Shown: piece by piece, positions 34,391 through 42,479 of the stretch
Numbering within the stretch: the stretch's first letter is position 1
Layout of the letters: each line of letters begins with the position of its first letter
Notes under the pieces: generated by a model
What the model was told of the DNA's origin: nothing
Database searches by the model: none
Seen by the model: the letters and a program-made list of their open reading frames with translations, nothing else
Assembly (NCBI GenBank): GCA_037721555.1
Contig: JBBJOI010000001.1
Span: 124,001-188,000 of the forward strand
DNA: 64,000 bases
DNA from: Gaiellasilicea sp037721555
Lineage (GTDB): Bacteria > Actinomycetota > Thermoleophilia > Gaiellales > Gaiellaceae
Direction of reading: 5' to 3'
Position numbers and translations under genes: made by a program

Positions 34391-34411
34391 ATAGTTGCTG
34401 ACAGCAACTAT
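34391..34411. promoter_or_regulatory. Palindromic putative operator, copy 3
   Basis: Perfect arms ATAGTTGCTG and CAGCAACTAT around one central A, 21 bp in all. The centre is 58 bp from copy 2, in the gap between the oxidoreductase stop and the regulator-like gene. The 163-base gap holds no other recognisable feature. Confidence 0.7.
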
Positions 34412-34466
34412 CCCCCTTGGCGCCCGACGGGCCGGAGGGTTTGGGCTCGACGCGCCCTGCGCGGGC

Positions 34467-35171
34467 CTAGTACCCGCTGAAGCCGTCCGTCAGGACGCGC
34501 TCAGCCGGCACGCCCGCCGCGTGGAGCACCGTCTCGACCCCCTTCGCCATGTCGGGAGGGCCTGCGACGAGGAAGGTACGCGGCTCGAGCTCCCCCAGTC
34601 GGTCGCGGAGCATCGACTCGTCGATCCGGCGTGTCTCGCCTTCCCACGACGGATCCTCGGTCATCGTGAGGATCACGTTCAACCCGCTGATTCGCCGCTC
34701 CAGCTCCGTCAACTCATCGAGGAAGGCGGCTGAGCTGCGGTCGCGGTTCGAGTAGACGAGGGTAACTCGATAGGGCTGCTGCTCGTCCGCGATGTACCGG
34801 AGCATCGACCGGAACACGGTGATCCCGATCCCGCCGGCGACGAAGACGTACTCGGCGCTCGTGTCGTCCGGAAGGAGGAACGACCCTTTGGGCTCCTCCA
34901 CCTCGACCTCATCCCCGACCTCGAGCGCGGCGAGGGTGCGCTTGAAGGCGGAGTCTCGCAGCCGCGTCGCCAGTCCGACGACGCCAGGCTCACTCGGGGA
35001 CGTCACGAGAGTAATGTGGCGGCGGAGCCCTTTCTCGTCCTGGTGGCCTCGATCAGGGAGCTCGACCCAAAAGTAGTGGCCGGGCCGGTAGTCGGGGTAA
35101 CCTTTGACAGAGAAGAGGACGAGGAGTGTGCCCTTCGCAACCTCGCGCTTCTCGGCGACGGTTGCCCGCAC
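34467..35171 (-). CDS. Ferredoxin-NADP reductase-like FAD/NAD(P) oxidoreductase
   Basis: 234 residues with an FAD-binding beta barrel (RRHITLVTSPSE carries the flavin-contact motif) and an NAD(P) domain starting at VFVAGGIGITVFRSMLRYI. The C-terminus stops at FSGY, so there is no fused 2Fe-2S domain. The partner electron carrier is unknown. GTG 35171 is the start, one base after the atpC stop, so it may be part of the atpD-atpC transcript. The palindromes at 34334-34411 lie downstream of it. Confidence 0.85.
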   Translation of the reverse strand: MRATVAEKREVAKGTLLVLFSVKGYPDYRPGHYFWVELPDRGHQDEKGLRRHITLVTSPSEPGVVGLATRLRDSAFKRTLAALEVGDEVEVEEPKGSFLLPDDTSAEYVFVAGGIGITVFRSMLRYIADEQQPYRVTLVYSNRDRSSAAFLDELTELERRISGLNVILTMTEDPSWEGETRRIDESMLRDRLGELEPRTFLVAGPPDMAKGVETVLHAAGVPAERVLTDGFSGY

Positions 35172-35172
35172 G

Positions 35173-35604
35173 CTAACCCCTGCCGGAAACTGTGAGCTGG
35201 TTCTCGGCGTGCCGCACCCGCTGCTCGAGCTGCCAGCGATCCGCCGTCGATTCGCCCAACTCGATCCGCTCGAGCTCCGCGCGGGCAGTGTCGAGCTGCT
35301 CCTGCGCCCGCCGGTCGTCGATCTCCTTCACGTCGACGGCATCGTCCACGAGAGCGATCGCGGAATCGAGCTCGACCTTGAAGAAGCCCGGCCCCGTCGC
35401 CAGCTCGAGCACGTCCTCGCTCGCCCGGTCTCGATAGACCCGCGTCGAGCCCGCCCGGAGCGTTGCAACGAGCGGAGCGTGACGCGCGAGCACGCCGATG
35501 TCCCCGGCTGCGCCCGGCACGACCAGCATCTCCGCCTCGCCGCGGAATGCGTCGCCTTCAGGCGTGACGATGGCGACGTCGAACTTGGGGTGCGTCTCGG
35601 CCAC
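35173..35604 (-). CDS. atpC: ATP synthase epsilon subunit
   Basis: 143-residue central-stalk subunit. The N-terminal beta sandwich FDVAIVTPEGDAFRGEAEML and VPGAAGDIGVLARHAPLVA is diagnostic, followed by a two-helix C-terminal part. It lies 14 bases after atpD in the normal order, but the other atp genes start 13 kb away at 50.2 kb. Confidence 0.95.
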   Translation of the reverse strand: MAETHPKFDVAIVTPEGDAFRGEAEMLVVPGAAGDIGVLARHAPLVATLRAGSTRVYRDRASEDVLELATGPGFFKVELDSAIALVDDAVDVKEIDDRRAQEQLDTARAELERIELGESTADRWQLEQRVRHAENQLTVSGRG

Positions 35605-35618
35605 TTCGCGCTCCCGAC

Positions 35619-37058
35619 CTACGCGGCCGCAGCCGCGGTGCCCGCCTTCTCGACGGCCTGCTCGATCGTGCCGACCATGTAGAACGCCGACTCGGGCAGG
35701 TCGTCGTGCTGGCCCTCGACGATCTCGCGGAAGCCCTTGATCGTGTCTTCGAGCTTCACGTACTGGCCGGGCGTGCCGGTGAACTGCTCTGCGACGAAGT
35801 TCGGCTGCGACAGGAAGCGCTCGACCTTGCGGGCACGCGTGACGACGAGCTTGTCCTCGTCGGTGAGCTCGTCCATGCCGAGGATGGCGATGATGTCCTG
35901 CAGGTCCTTGTAGCGCTGCAGGATCTGCTGGACGCCGGTGGCGACCGCGTAGTGCTCGTCCGACACGATCCCCGGGCTGAGTGCGCGCGAGACCGAGTCG
36001 AGCGGGTCGACGGCGGGATAGATCCCCTTCTCCACGATCGCACGCGAAAGCGTCGTGGTCGCGTCGAGGTGGGCAAAGACGTTCGCGGGAGCCGGGTCGG
36101 TAAGGTCGTCGGCCGGCACATAGATCGCCTGGATTGACGTGACCGATCCCTGCCGCGTCGAGGTGATCCGCTCCTGCAGCTGACCCATCTCGGTCGCGAG
36201 TGTCGGCTGGTAGCCGACGGCGCTCGGCATGCGCCCGAGGAGCGCGGAGACCTCCGAGCCAGCCTGGACGAAGCGGAAGATGTTGTCGATGAAGAGCAAT
36301 GTGTCCTGGCCCTGGTCGCGGAAGTACTCGGCCATCGTCAGACCCGACAGGCCGACGCGCAGACGCGCACCCGGCGGCTCGTTCATCTGGCCGTAGACGA
36401 GGGCGACCTTGTCGATCACCTCCGACTCCGTCATCTCGAGGAAGAGGTCGTTGCCCTCGCGCGTCCGCTCGCCGACGCCCGCGAAAACCGAGACCCCGCC
36501 GTGCTGCTGAGCGACGTTGTGGATCAACTCCTGGATCAGCACCGTCTTGCCGGTGCCCGCTCCGCCGAAGAGGCCGACCTTGCCGCCTTTGACGTACGGA
36601 GCGATCAGATCGACGACCTTCAGTCCCGTCTCGAAGATCTCGATGCTCGGCGACAGATCGCGAAACGCGGGTGGATCCCGGTGGATCGACCAGCGCTCAA
36701 CCTCGGGGCCGGCGGGCTCGCCGTGGTCGACCGGGTCGCCGATCACGTTCCAGATCCGTCCGAGCGTCGCGTTGCCAACCGGCACCGAGATGGGCCCGCC
36801 GGTATCGACGACGTCGACACCACGCGCAAGGCCGTCGGTCGTGTCCATCGCAACCGCTCGGATGCGATCGTCACCGAGGTGCTGCTGCACCTCAGCGATC
36901 AGCGTCCGGCTGCCGTCACCGCTCCCATCCGTACTCGGGATCTGGATCTTCAGGGCGTTGTAGATCGCAGGCAGCGTCTCCGGGAACACGGCATCGAGGA
37001 CGACTCCCTTGATCTCGACGATGGTGCCAGCGGTGTGGTTCTGCTCATGTTCGGACAT
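35619..37058 (-). CDS. atpD: ATP synthase beta subunit
   Basis: 479-residue catalytic subunit of F1. Walker A is GGAGTGKT (165-172) and the Walker B region reads DTLLFIDNIFRF. The N-terminal barrel starts TAGTIVEIKGVVLDAVFP. ATG 37058 was chosen; the frame is open to 37133 but the extra residues do not match the family, and ATG 37073 is a weaker alternative. It is separated from atpG by an insert of opp and Bat-like genes. Confidence 0.97.
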   Translation of the reverse strand: MSEHEQNHTAGTIVEIKGVVLDAVFPETLPAIYNALKIQIPSTDGSGDGSRTLIAEVQQHLGDDRIRAVAMDTTDGLARGVDVVDTGGPISVPVGNATLGRIWNVIGDPVDHGEPAGPEVERWSIHRDPPAFRDLSPSIEIFETGLKVVDLIAPYVKGGKVGLFGGAGTGKTVLIQELIHNVAQQHGGVSVFAGVGERTREGNDLFLEMTESEVIDKVALVYGQMNEPPGARLRVGLSGLTMAEYFRDQGQDTLLFIDNIFRFVQAGSEVSALLGRMPSAVGYQPTLATEMGQLQERITSTRQGSVTSIQAIYVPADDLTDPAPANVFAHLDATTTLSRAIVEKGIYPAVDPLDSVSRALSPGIVSDEHYAVATGVQQILQRYKDLQDIIAILGMDELTDEDKLVVTRARKVERFLSQPNFVAEQFTGTPGQYVKLEDTIKGFREIVEGQHDDLPESAFYMVGTIEQAVEKAGTAAAAA

Positions 37059-37174
37059 GAATTTCCCGTTTCTCATAGCAGGACGAGCGCGCGACGAGGC
37101 CCCGTAAAGCAGGCCCGCTGGAAGCAGGCCCATGAAGCACGATCAGTCTAGCCAAGCTGCCTCGCGACGGTCAG

Positions 37175-37633
37175 CTAGAGCCGGTTGGTACCCTGCCGCT
37201 CCGGGCGGCTCCGAAGTGCACCGTTAGACCGCTTTTCAGCTCTGAGGATCTGAGCGACCTCGAGCTCTGCGTTGTTGGAGAAGTTCGTAATGCGCAGCGG
37301 AGACGATTGGCGCTCTTCGGCCGGCAACGGACCACGGGAGGCGATTCCAATCGCCATCAGAGCGACCGCCGCGGCAGCTCCCGCCGCCCGGATGCGGCCG
37401 AATGCCGCGGGGCGCCGGAAGGCCAGCGTGACGGGGTACGAAAGCGGCACGAGGCGCTCGCGGCGCAGAGCCTCGGCGACTCCTGCGGCGCTCGTCGCAA
37501 AGTCGGCGCAATCCTGGCAGCGCATGAGGTGTGCGTCGAGCAGCTTCTGCTCGATCTCGGAGAGCTCTCCGTCGGGAGCAAGCGCCGCCCAAGCGCGAGC
37601 GCGATCACAGACTCCTTTTGGACGTCGCTTCAT
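37175..37633 (-). CDS. Anti-sigma-factor-like zinc-finger membrane protein
   Basis: 152 residues. The N-terminal part holds HLMRCQDC, an H-x3-C-x2-C motif like the ZAS zinc finger of anti-sigma factors. A predicted membrane helix follows near 75-95 (AAGAAAAVALMAIGIAS), then a short outer part. ATG 37633 has GGAG five bases upstream. No sigma factor gene is adjacent, so the partner is elsewhere, or the protein is an orphan. It is divergent from the lipoprotein gene at 37716. Confidence 0.65.
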   Translation of the reverse strand: MKRRPKGVCDRARAWAALAPDGELSEIEQKLLDAHLMRCQDCADFATSAAGVAEALRRERLVPLSYPVTLAFRRPAAFGRIRAAGAAAAVALMAIGIASRGPLPAEERQSSPLRITNFSNNAELEVAQILRAEKRSNGALRSRPERQGTNRL

Positions 37634-37715
37634 GGTCACTCCGACGGGGGTATCGGCAAGAAGTTAGAGCGAGAGGACCCGCGGCTCCACAATTCGCGCC
37701 AACTACGATGCCGGC

Positions 37716-38195
37716 ATGCGCTTCGCGCTCCTCGTCTCCATCTCGTTGCTGTCCGTCCAGCTCATGATCCTCCCTGGCTGCGGCGGCGACGGCGCTTCCA
37801 AGGCGGAGTTCCAGCAGAACGTCGTCGACGCACGTGACCGCGTCGACGCCGGCCTCGAACAGGCGACGGCCGCAGGCGACTTCGACGAGCTGCTCGACCG
37901 GCTCGAGATTGCCGCGGTCGAGGTACGGAAGGCGGCAACCGACCTCGGTGACGCCGAGGCTCCGAGCAACCTGAAAACCGACAAGCGCGAGCTCGAAGAG
38001 GCGCTGCGCGCCCTGTCGGAGGAGATCCTGAACACCACGGAGACGTTCGACCTGCTGGGCCCGAACGTGCCGATCACGCGCGGCCTCAACTTCGCGAGCT
38101 GGAACGCCGTGCAGGCCGAACTCGCCGATCTACGCGATGCAGGCGTGAGCGTGCAACCGCTCCAGCGCCACGGCGGCGAGACGAATCAAGGTTAG
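37716..38195 (+). CDS. Putative lipoprotein with coiled-coil region
   Basis: 159 residues. A hydrophobic N-terminus ends MILPGCGG, a plausible although imperfect lipobox (LPGC). The rest is predominantly helical and charged (VVDARDRVDAGLEQATAAGD, KRELEEALRALSEEIL). Function is unknown. The stop overlaps the convergent oppF by 4 bases. Confidence 0.65.
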   Translation: MRFALLVSISLLSVQLMILPGCGGDGASKAEFQQNVVDARDRVDAGLEQATAAGDFDELLDRLEIAAVEVRKAATDLGDAEAPSNLKTDKRELEEALRALSEEILNTTETFDLLGPNVPITRGLNFASWNAVQAELADLRDAGVSVQPLQRHGGETNQG

Positions 38196-39256
38196 CTGAC
38201 CGGCTGTGCCGACGCCGTGTCGGTGGCGAGGTCGAGCGGCCGAAACACCTCGGCAAAGTGGCAGGCGGCACGATGCTCCGGTGCGGAGCCGTGTGGATCG
38301 AGCGGCGGCTCCTGCTCTGCGCAGATCGGCTGGGCCTTCCAGCAGCGTGTCCTGAACCGGCACCCGGACGGCGGGTTCGCCGGACTCGGGACGTCGCCTT
38401 CGAGCACGATCCGTTTGCGCTTGCCACGCTGATTCGGGCTCTCGATCGGTACAGCGGAGAGAAGCGCTTGCGTGTACGGGTGCATCGGCGTCTTGTAGAT
38501 CTCCTCCCGCGCTCCGATCTCGACCACCTTGCCGAGGTACATGACTGCGATGCGGTCGGAGACGTGGCGGACGACGGAGAGGTCGTGCGCGATGAAGAGG
38601 TAGGTGAGCCCGAAGTCGGTCTGAAGCCCCTCGAGCAGGTTGACGACCTGCGCCTGGATCGAGACGTCGAGTGCCGAGACCGGCTCGTCGAGCACGATCA
38701 TCGCGGGATTAAGGGCGAGCGCGCGAGCGACTCCGATCCGCTGTCGCTGCCCGCCGGAGAACTCGTGCGGGAACCGGTTTCCGTGCTCGGGACTGAGTCC
38801 CACGGTGCGCAGAAGCTCCTCGACCCGGGAACGCCCGTTCTTGCCGCGGTAGAGGCCGTGGATGCGGAGCGGCTCGGCGACGATCTCACGGACCGTCATC
38901 CGCGGGTTCAGCGACGCGTAAGGATCCTGGAAGACGATCTGGATCTCTCGGCGCACCGACCTCATGTCCTTGCGCCCATAGGCCGTGATGTCCTTACCGT
39001 CGAACACGATTCGGCCTGCCGTCGGCTCGAGCAGCTTCATCACGGTTCGGCCGAGAGTGGTCTTGCCACAGCCGGATTCGCCGACGACCCCGAGCGTCTC
39101 GCCTCGCTTGACCGTGAAGTCGACGCCGTCGACCGCCCGCACCTGCCCGACAGCGCGCTTGAGGAGCCCCGCCTTGATTGGAAAATGCTTGACGAGACCC
39201 TCGACGCGCAGCAGGTCGTCGCTGCCGTTCGAGGAGATGTCTGGCTGCTCCGTCAC
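38192..39256 (-). CDS. oppF: Oligopeptide/dipeptide ABC transporter ATPase, OppF/DppF type
   Basis: 354 residues. Walker A GESGCGKTT, signature FSGGQRQRIGVARALAL and Walker B MIVLDEPVSALD are intact, and the C-terminal oligopeptide extension has the GCRFRTRCWKAQPIC cysteine pattern found in iron-sulfur-binding OppD/F members. GTG 39256 overlaps the oppD stop by 4 bases. The longer open frame upstream overlaps oppD and was discarded. Confidence 0.92.
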   Translation of the reverse strand: MTEQPDISSNGSDDLLRVEGLVKHFPIKAGLLKRAVGQVRAVDGVDFTVKRGETLGVVGESGCGKTTLGRTVMKLLEPTAGRIVFDGKDITAYGRKDMRSVRREIQIVFQDPYASLNPRMTVREIVAEPLRIHGLYRGKNGRSRVEELLRTVGLSPEHGNRFPHEFSGGQRQRIGVARALALNPAMIVLDEPVSALDVSIQAQVVNLLEGLQTDFGLTYLFIAHDLSVVRHVSDRIAVMYLGKVVEIGAREEIYKTPMHPYTQALLSAVPIESPNQRGKRKRIVLEGDVPSPANPPSGCRFRTRCWKAQPICAEQEPPLDPHGSAPEHRAACHFAEVFRPLDLATDTASAQPVS

Positions 39257-40293
39257 GCGGGGCTCCCGGCTCGACTCCCGGCCTCGGCGAGCGCAGTGGC
39301 TTGCGCCGCCGAGAGCTCCTCGGCGAAGTGACATCTGGAGAGGTGATCGCCACCCTCGCCGAACGGACGCAGCGCCGGTGGGTCGGTCCGGCACACCACA
39401 CGCCCGTGCGATAGCTCGCAACGCGGGTGGAAGTGACAGCCCGGTGGCAGCGAGACAAGGCTCGGGGGCTGGCCGGGGATCGGGTGCAGCATCTCCTGCT
39501 CGGCGTCGAGCCGGGCCAGGCTGTTGAGCAAACCGAGCGTGTAGGGATGCCGAGGGGCGTTGAAGATCGTAAAGACATCGGCCAGCTCGACCACCTTGCC
39601 GGCATACATGACAACGACACGGTCGGCGAGCTCCGCGATCAGTCCCAGGTCGTGCGTGATCAGGATGATGGCGGCATTCGTCTCCTCCCGCGCGGTCTTG
39701 AGCACCTCCACGATCTGCGCCTGGATGGTCACGTCGAGGGCGGTCGTCGGCTCGTCGGCGATCAGGACGGCCGGGTCGTTCGCGATCGCCATCGCGATCA
39801 TCGCCCGCTGCCGCATGCCGCCGGAGAACTCGTGCGGGTACTGGTCGACACGGCGCTCCGCGAAGGGAACCCCAACGAGCTCGAGCAGGTGGATCACGCG
39901 CTTGCGGGCGCCATCGTTGTCGGTGTCGGGGTTGTGCACCTTCACGGCCTCGCCGATCTGGTTGCCGATCGTGAGCACCGGGTTGAGCGAGGTCATCGGA
40001 TCCTGGAAGATCATGGCCATCTCGCCGCCGCGGATCCGCCGGAGCTCCTTCTGCGGCAGCTTCAGCAGGTTGCGGCCCTTGTAGAGCGCCTCGCCCTTGA
40101 CGACCCGGCCCTGCGGGATCAACCCGAGCACGGACATCACCGACACGCTCTTGCCGGAGCCGGACTCGCCGACGACCCCGAGTACTTCGCCCGGGTGCAG
40201 GTCGTAGCTGACGTCCGTGACAGCCTTGACCGTGCCATCCTCGGTGGAGAACTCGACCGTCAGGTCTTGGATCGAGAGGATCGGCTCGGCCAC
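39253..40293 (-). CDS. oppD: Oligopeptide/dipeptide ABC transporter ATPase, OppD/DppD type
   Basis: 346 residues. Walker A GESGSGKSV, signature FSGGMRQRAMIAMAIAN, Walker B VLIADEPTTALDVT, and the C-terminal GCHFHPRCELSHGRVVC cysteine cluster. GTG 40293 starts two bases after the oppC stop. With oppF it powers the OppB/OppC permease pair. Confidence 0.92.
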   Translation of the reverse strand: MAEPILSIQDLTVEFSTEDGTVKAVTDVSYDLHPGEVLGVVGESGSGKSVSVMSVLGLIPQGRVVKGEALYKGRNLLKLPQKELRRIRGGEMAMIFQDPMTSLNPVLTIGNQIGEAVKVHNPDTDNDGARKRVIHLLELVGVPFAERRVDQYPHEFSGGMRQRAMIAMAIANDPAVLIADEPTTALDVTIQAQIVEVLKTAREETNAAIILITHDLGLIAELADRVVVMYAGKVVELADVFTIFNAPRHPYTLGLLNSLARLDAEQEMLHPIPGQPPSLVSLPPGCHFHPRCELSHGRVVCRTDPPALRPFGEGGDHLSRCHFAEELSAAQATALAEAGSRAGSPA

Positions 40294-40295
40294 GA

Positions 40296-41411
40296 TCAGG
40301 CCCGGATTCGCCGCTGCGTCGGGTCGAGCGCGTCGCGCAGCCCGTCGCCGATGAAGTTGATCGCGAGCGCGATCACGACGATCGTGAGTCCGGGGAAGGT
40401 GACGAGCCACCAGGTGGTCAGCCCCTCGGCTTGCCCCTGGGAGATCAGGCTGCCGAGCGCGGGATTCGGCGGCTGGATGCCGAATCCGAGGAACGACAGG
40501 GCCGCCTCGACGAGGATCGCCCCAGCGATCACGAGCGTCATGTTGACGATGATCGGCCCGAGCGAGTTCGGCAGCATGTGCCGGACGATGATCCGGGCGT
40601 CGCTTGCGCCGCTCGCCTTGGCCGCCTCGACATACTCCTTCTCGCGCAGCGAGAGGAACGTCCCGCGCACGAGGCGCGCGAGCGCCGTCCAGAAGAGGGC
40701 CGCGAGAATCAGGCCCACCTTGAGCGGGTCACCCTGGCCGAGGAACGCCGACGCGGTCAGCAGCACTGCGAGGCCCGGCAGCGTCAGGATCAGGTCGGTG
40801 AAGCGCATCAGCAGGTTGTCGACCACTCCGCCGTAGTACCCGGCGATGGCGCCGACCGCCGTCCCGATCGCCGTCGAGAGGATCGCCACGAAGAACGCGA
40901 CCCAGAGCGACGTGCGAAGGCCGAAGATCACGCGGCTCAGGTAGTCGCGGCCGAGATTGTCGGTGCCGAACAGGTGCGTGCCCTCCAACTGGGGCGGTCG
41001 ATTGAGGCTCTCCTGAATGAGATTCGGGTTCTCGATGATCGCCTCGGGATCAGCGAACGGGATGTACTCGAACCCGTAGGGCGCCACCCGCTCGGCGAAG
41101 AGAGCGACAAGGCCGATGAGGAGCAGGACGACTAGGCTGATGACCGCCAGCTTGTGGCGGAAGAAGCGGATGCGAGCATACGCCCACTGGCTCCGGACCT
41201 TCGGCGCGACCCCGGCCTCGTAGCCCACCTCGAGACTGGGGTCCCCTGCAACGAGCCCCGGCGTTCCCAGCGGACCCTCGGGCTCGTTCGCAATTGCGAC
41301 CGCTCCCGGATTCCCATGCGCACCGGCGGGACGGGCCACGTTCGCCGAGTCGAGGACGATCTCGTCACCGTCCTGCGCACGAAGGTCCGATTTGGGCGGC
41401 CGGTCAGTCAT
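40296..41411 (-). CDS. oppC: Oligopeptide ABC transporter permease, OppC/DppC type
   Basis: 371 residues. A cytoplasmic N-terminus of about 80 residues precedes the first helix (KLAVISLVVLLLIGLVALFA), then the GTDNLGRDYLSRVIFG segment typical of OppC and the EAA loop EYVEAAKASGASDARIIVRH. ATG 41411 overlaps the oppB end by 8 bases. Confidence 0.93.
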   Translation of the reverse strand: MTDRPPKSDLRAQDGDEIVLDSANVARPAGAHGNPGAVAIANEPEGPLGTPGLVAGDPSLEVGYEAGVAPKVRSQWAYARIRFFRHKLAVISLVVLLLIGLVALFAERVAPYGFEYIPFADPEAIIENPNLIQESLNRPPQLEGTHLFGTDNLGRDYLSRVIFGLRTSLWVAFFVAILSTAIGTAVGAIAGYYGGVVDNLLMRFTDLILTLPGLAVLLTASAFLGQGDPLKVGLILAALFWTALARLVRGTFLSLREKEYVEAAKASGASDARIIVRHMLPNSLGPIIVNMTLVIAGAILVEAALSFLGFGIQPPNPALGSLISQGQAEGLTTWWLVTFPGLTIVVIALAINFIGDGLRDALDPTQRRIRA

Positions 41412-42378
41412 AGCGCACCCTCGGGTCGAGGACGCCGTAGGCGATGTCGGCAACCAGATTGAAGAAGATGATCATCACGGCCGTGATCATCAACCACGCC
41501 ATCACCGGGTAGGGGTCGTTGGTGAGCAACGCGTTCACGAAGTAGAGCCCCATTCCGTCGAGCGAGAAGACGGTCTCGGTCACCACTGCCCCGCCGAGAA
41601 GAGCGCCGAAGTTGAGTGCGACGAGCGTCACGAGCGGGATCAACGCGTTCCGGAAGGCATGCTTCATCGTCACGCGGCGCTCGTCGACGCCCTTTGCACG
41701 CGCGGTGCGCACGTAGTCCGAGTTGATCACCTCGAGCATGGCCGCACGCATGTAGCGCGTGTAGACCGCGAGATTCACGACCATCAGCACGAGCACGGGC
41801 AAGACGAGGTGGTGCGCGCGGTCGATCCAAAAATTGAGTCCAGAGCCGGGGTCGACGTCGCTGAGGTTGGCGACCGGGAAGATCTTGGTGCCCGTTTGAT
41901 TAAGGAGGTTGACCACTGCCACCTGGGCCATCAGAGCAAGCCAGAAGACAGGCGTCGCCAGCCCGAGGAAGCTGAACGTGGTCATCGAGTAGTCGAAGGC
42001 GGTGTATTGGCGCAAGGCCGAATAGACCCCGATCGCCACCCCCAACAGGATCGCCAGGAGCTCCGCCGCGAGGACCAGTTGCATCGTGTTCTTCATCACC
42101 CGCCAAAGGTCCGGGAGAATCGGCCGATTGTCGAGGAGCGTGGTGCCAAAGTTGTTCGTGACCGCGTCCCCGACCCAGTAGTAGTAGCGCTCGTAGATCG
42201 GGGCGTCGATGTGCTTGCGATCCCGGATGTTCTGGACGGTGAGCTCCGAGACGTTCGGTGAGATCGACAGCGCCGCGAGCGGGTCGCCCGACTTGGTGAC
42301 GAAGACGAAGACGAGCATGCTCGCGAGGATGAGCACGACGAGGCTGTAGAGCAATCTGCGGATGACGTAGGTCAGCAT
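41404..42378 (-). CDS. oppB: Oligopeptide ABC transporter permease, OppB/DppB type
   Basis: 324 residues with six helices. MLTYVIRRLLYSLVVLILAS is the standard start and DYVRTARAKGVDERRVTMKH the EAA loop that contacts the ATPase. It is preceded by a strong hairpin at 42405-42434 that separates it from oppA. Confidence 0.93.
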   Translation of the reverse strand: MLTYVIRRLLYSLVVLILASMLVFVFVTKSGDPLAALSISPNVSELTVQNIRDRKHIDAPIYERYYYWVGDAVTNNFGTTLLDNRPILPDLWRVMKNTMQLVLAAELLAILLGVAIGVYSALRQYTAFDYSMTTFSFLGLATPVFWLALMAQVAVVNLLNQTGTKIFPVANLSDVDPGSGLNFWIDRAHHLVLPVLVLMVVNLAVYTRYMRAAMLEVINSDYVRTARAKGVDERRVTMKHAFRNALIPLVTLVALNFGALLGGAVVTETVFSLDGMGLYFVNALLTNDPYPVMAWLMITAVMIIFFNLVADIAYGVLDPRVRYD

Positions 42379-42404
42379 GGCGTTGCTCCGATCCTAATGG
42401 AGTA

Positions 42405-42434
42405 TCCCGCCCCCGCCTAATGGCGGGGGCGGGA
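42405..42434 (-). terminator. Strong hairpin between oppA and oppB
   Basis: A perfect 13-bp stem (TCCCGCCCCCGCC with its complement) and a four-base TAAT/ATTA loop, with no T-run after it. Hairpins here in solute-binding ABC operons commonly stop part of the transcription or protect the binding-protein mRNA, so that oppA is made in excess over the permease genes. That role is inferred. Confidence 0.7.
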
Positions 42435-42479
42435 CATGGTTCCTCTGCTGCTTTTGTTGCGCCTAGCGGGGCGCTCTCT

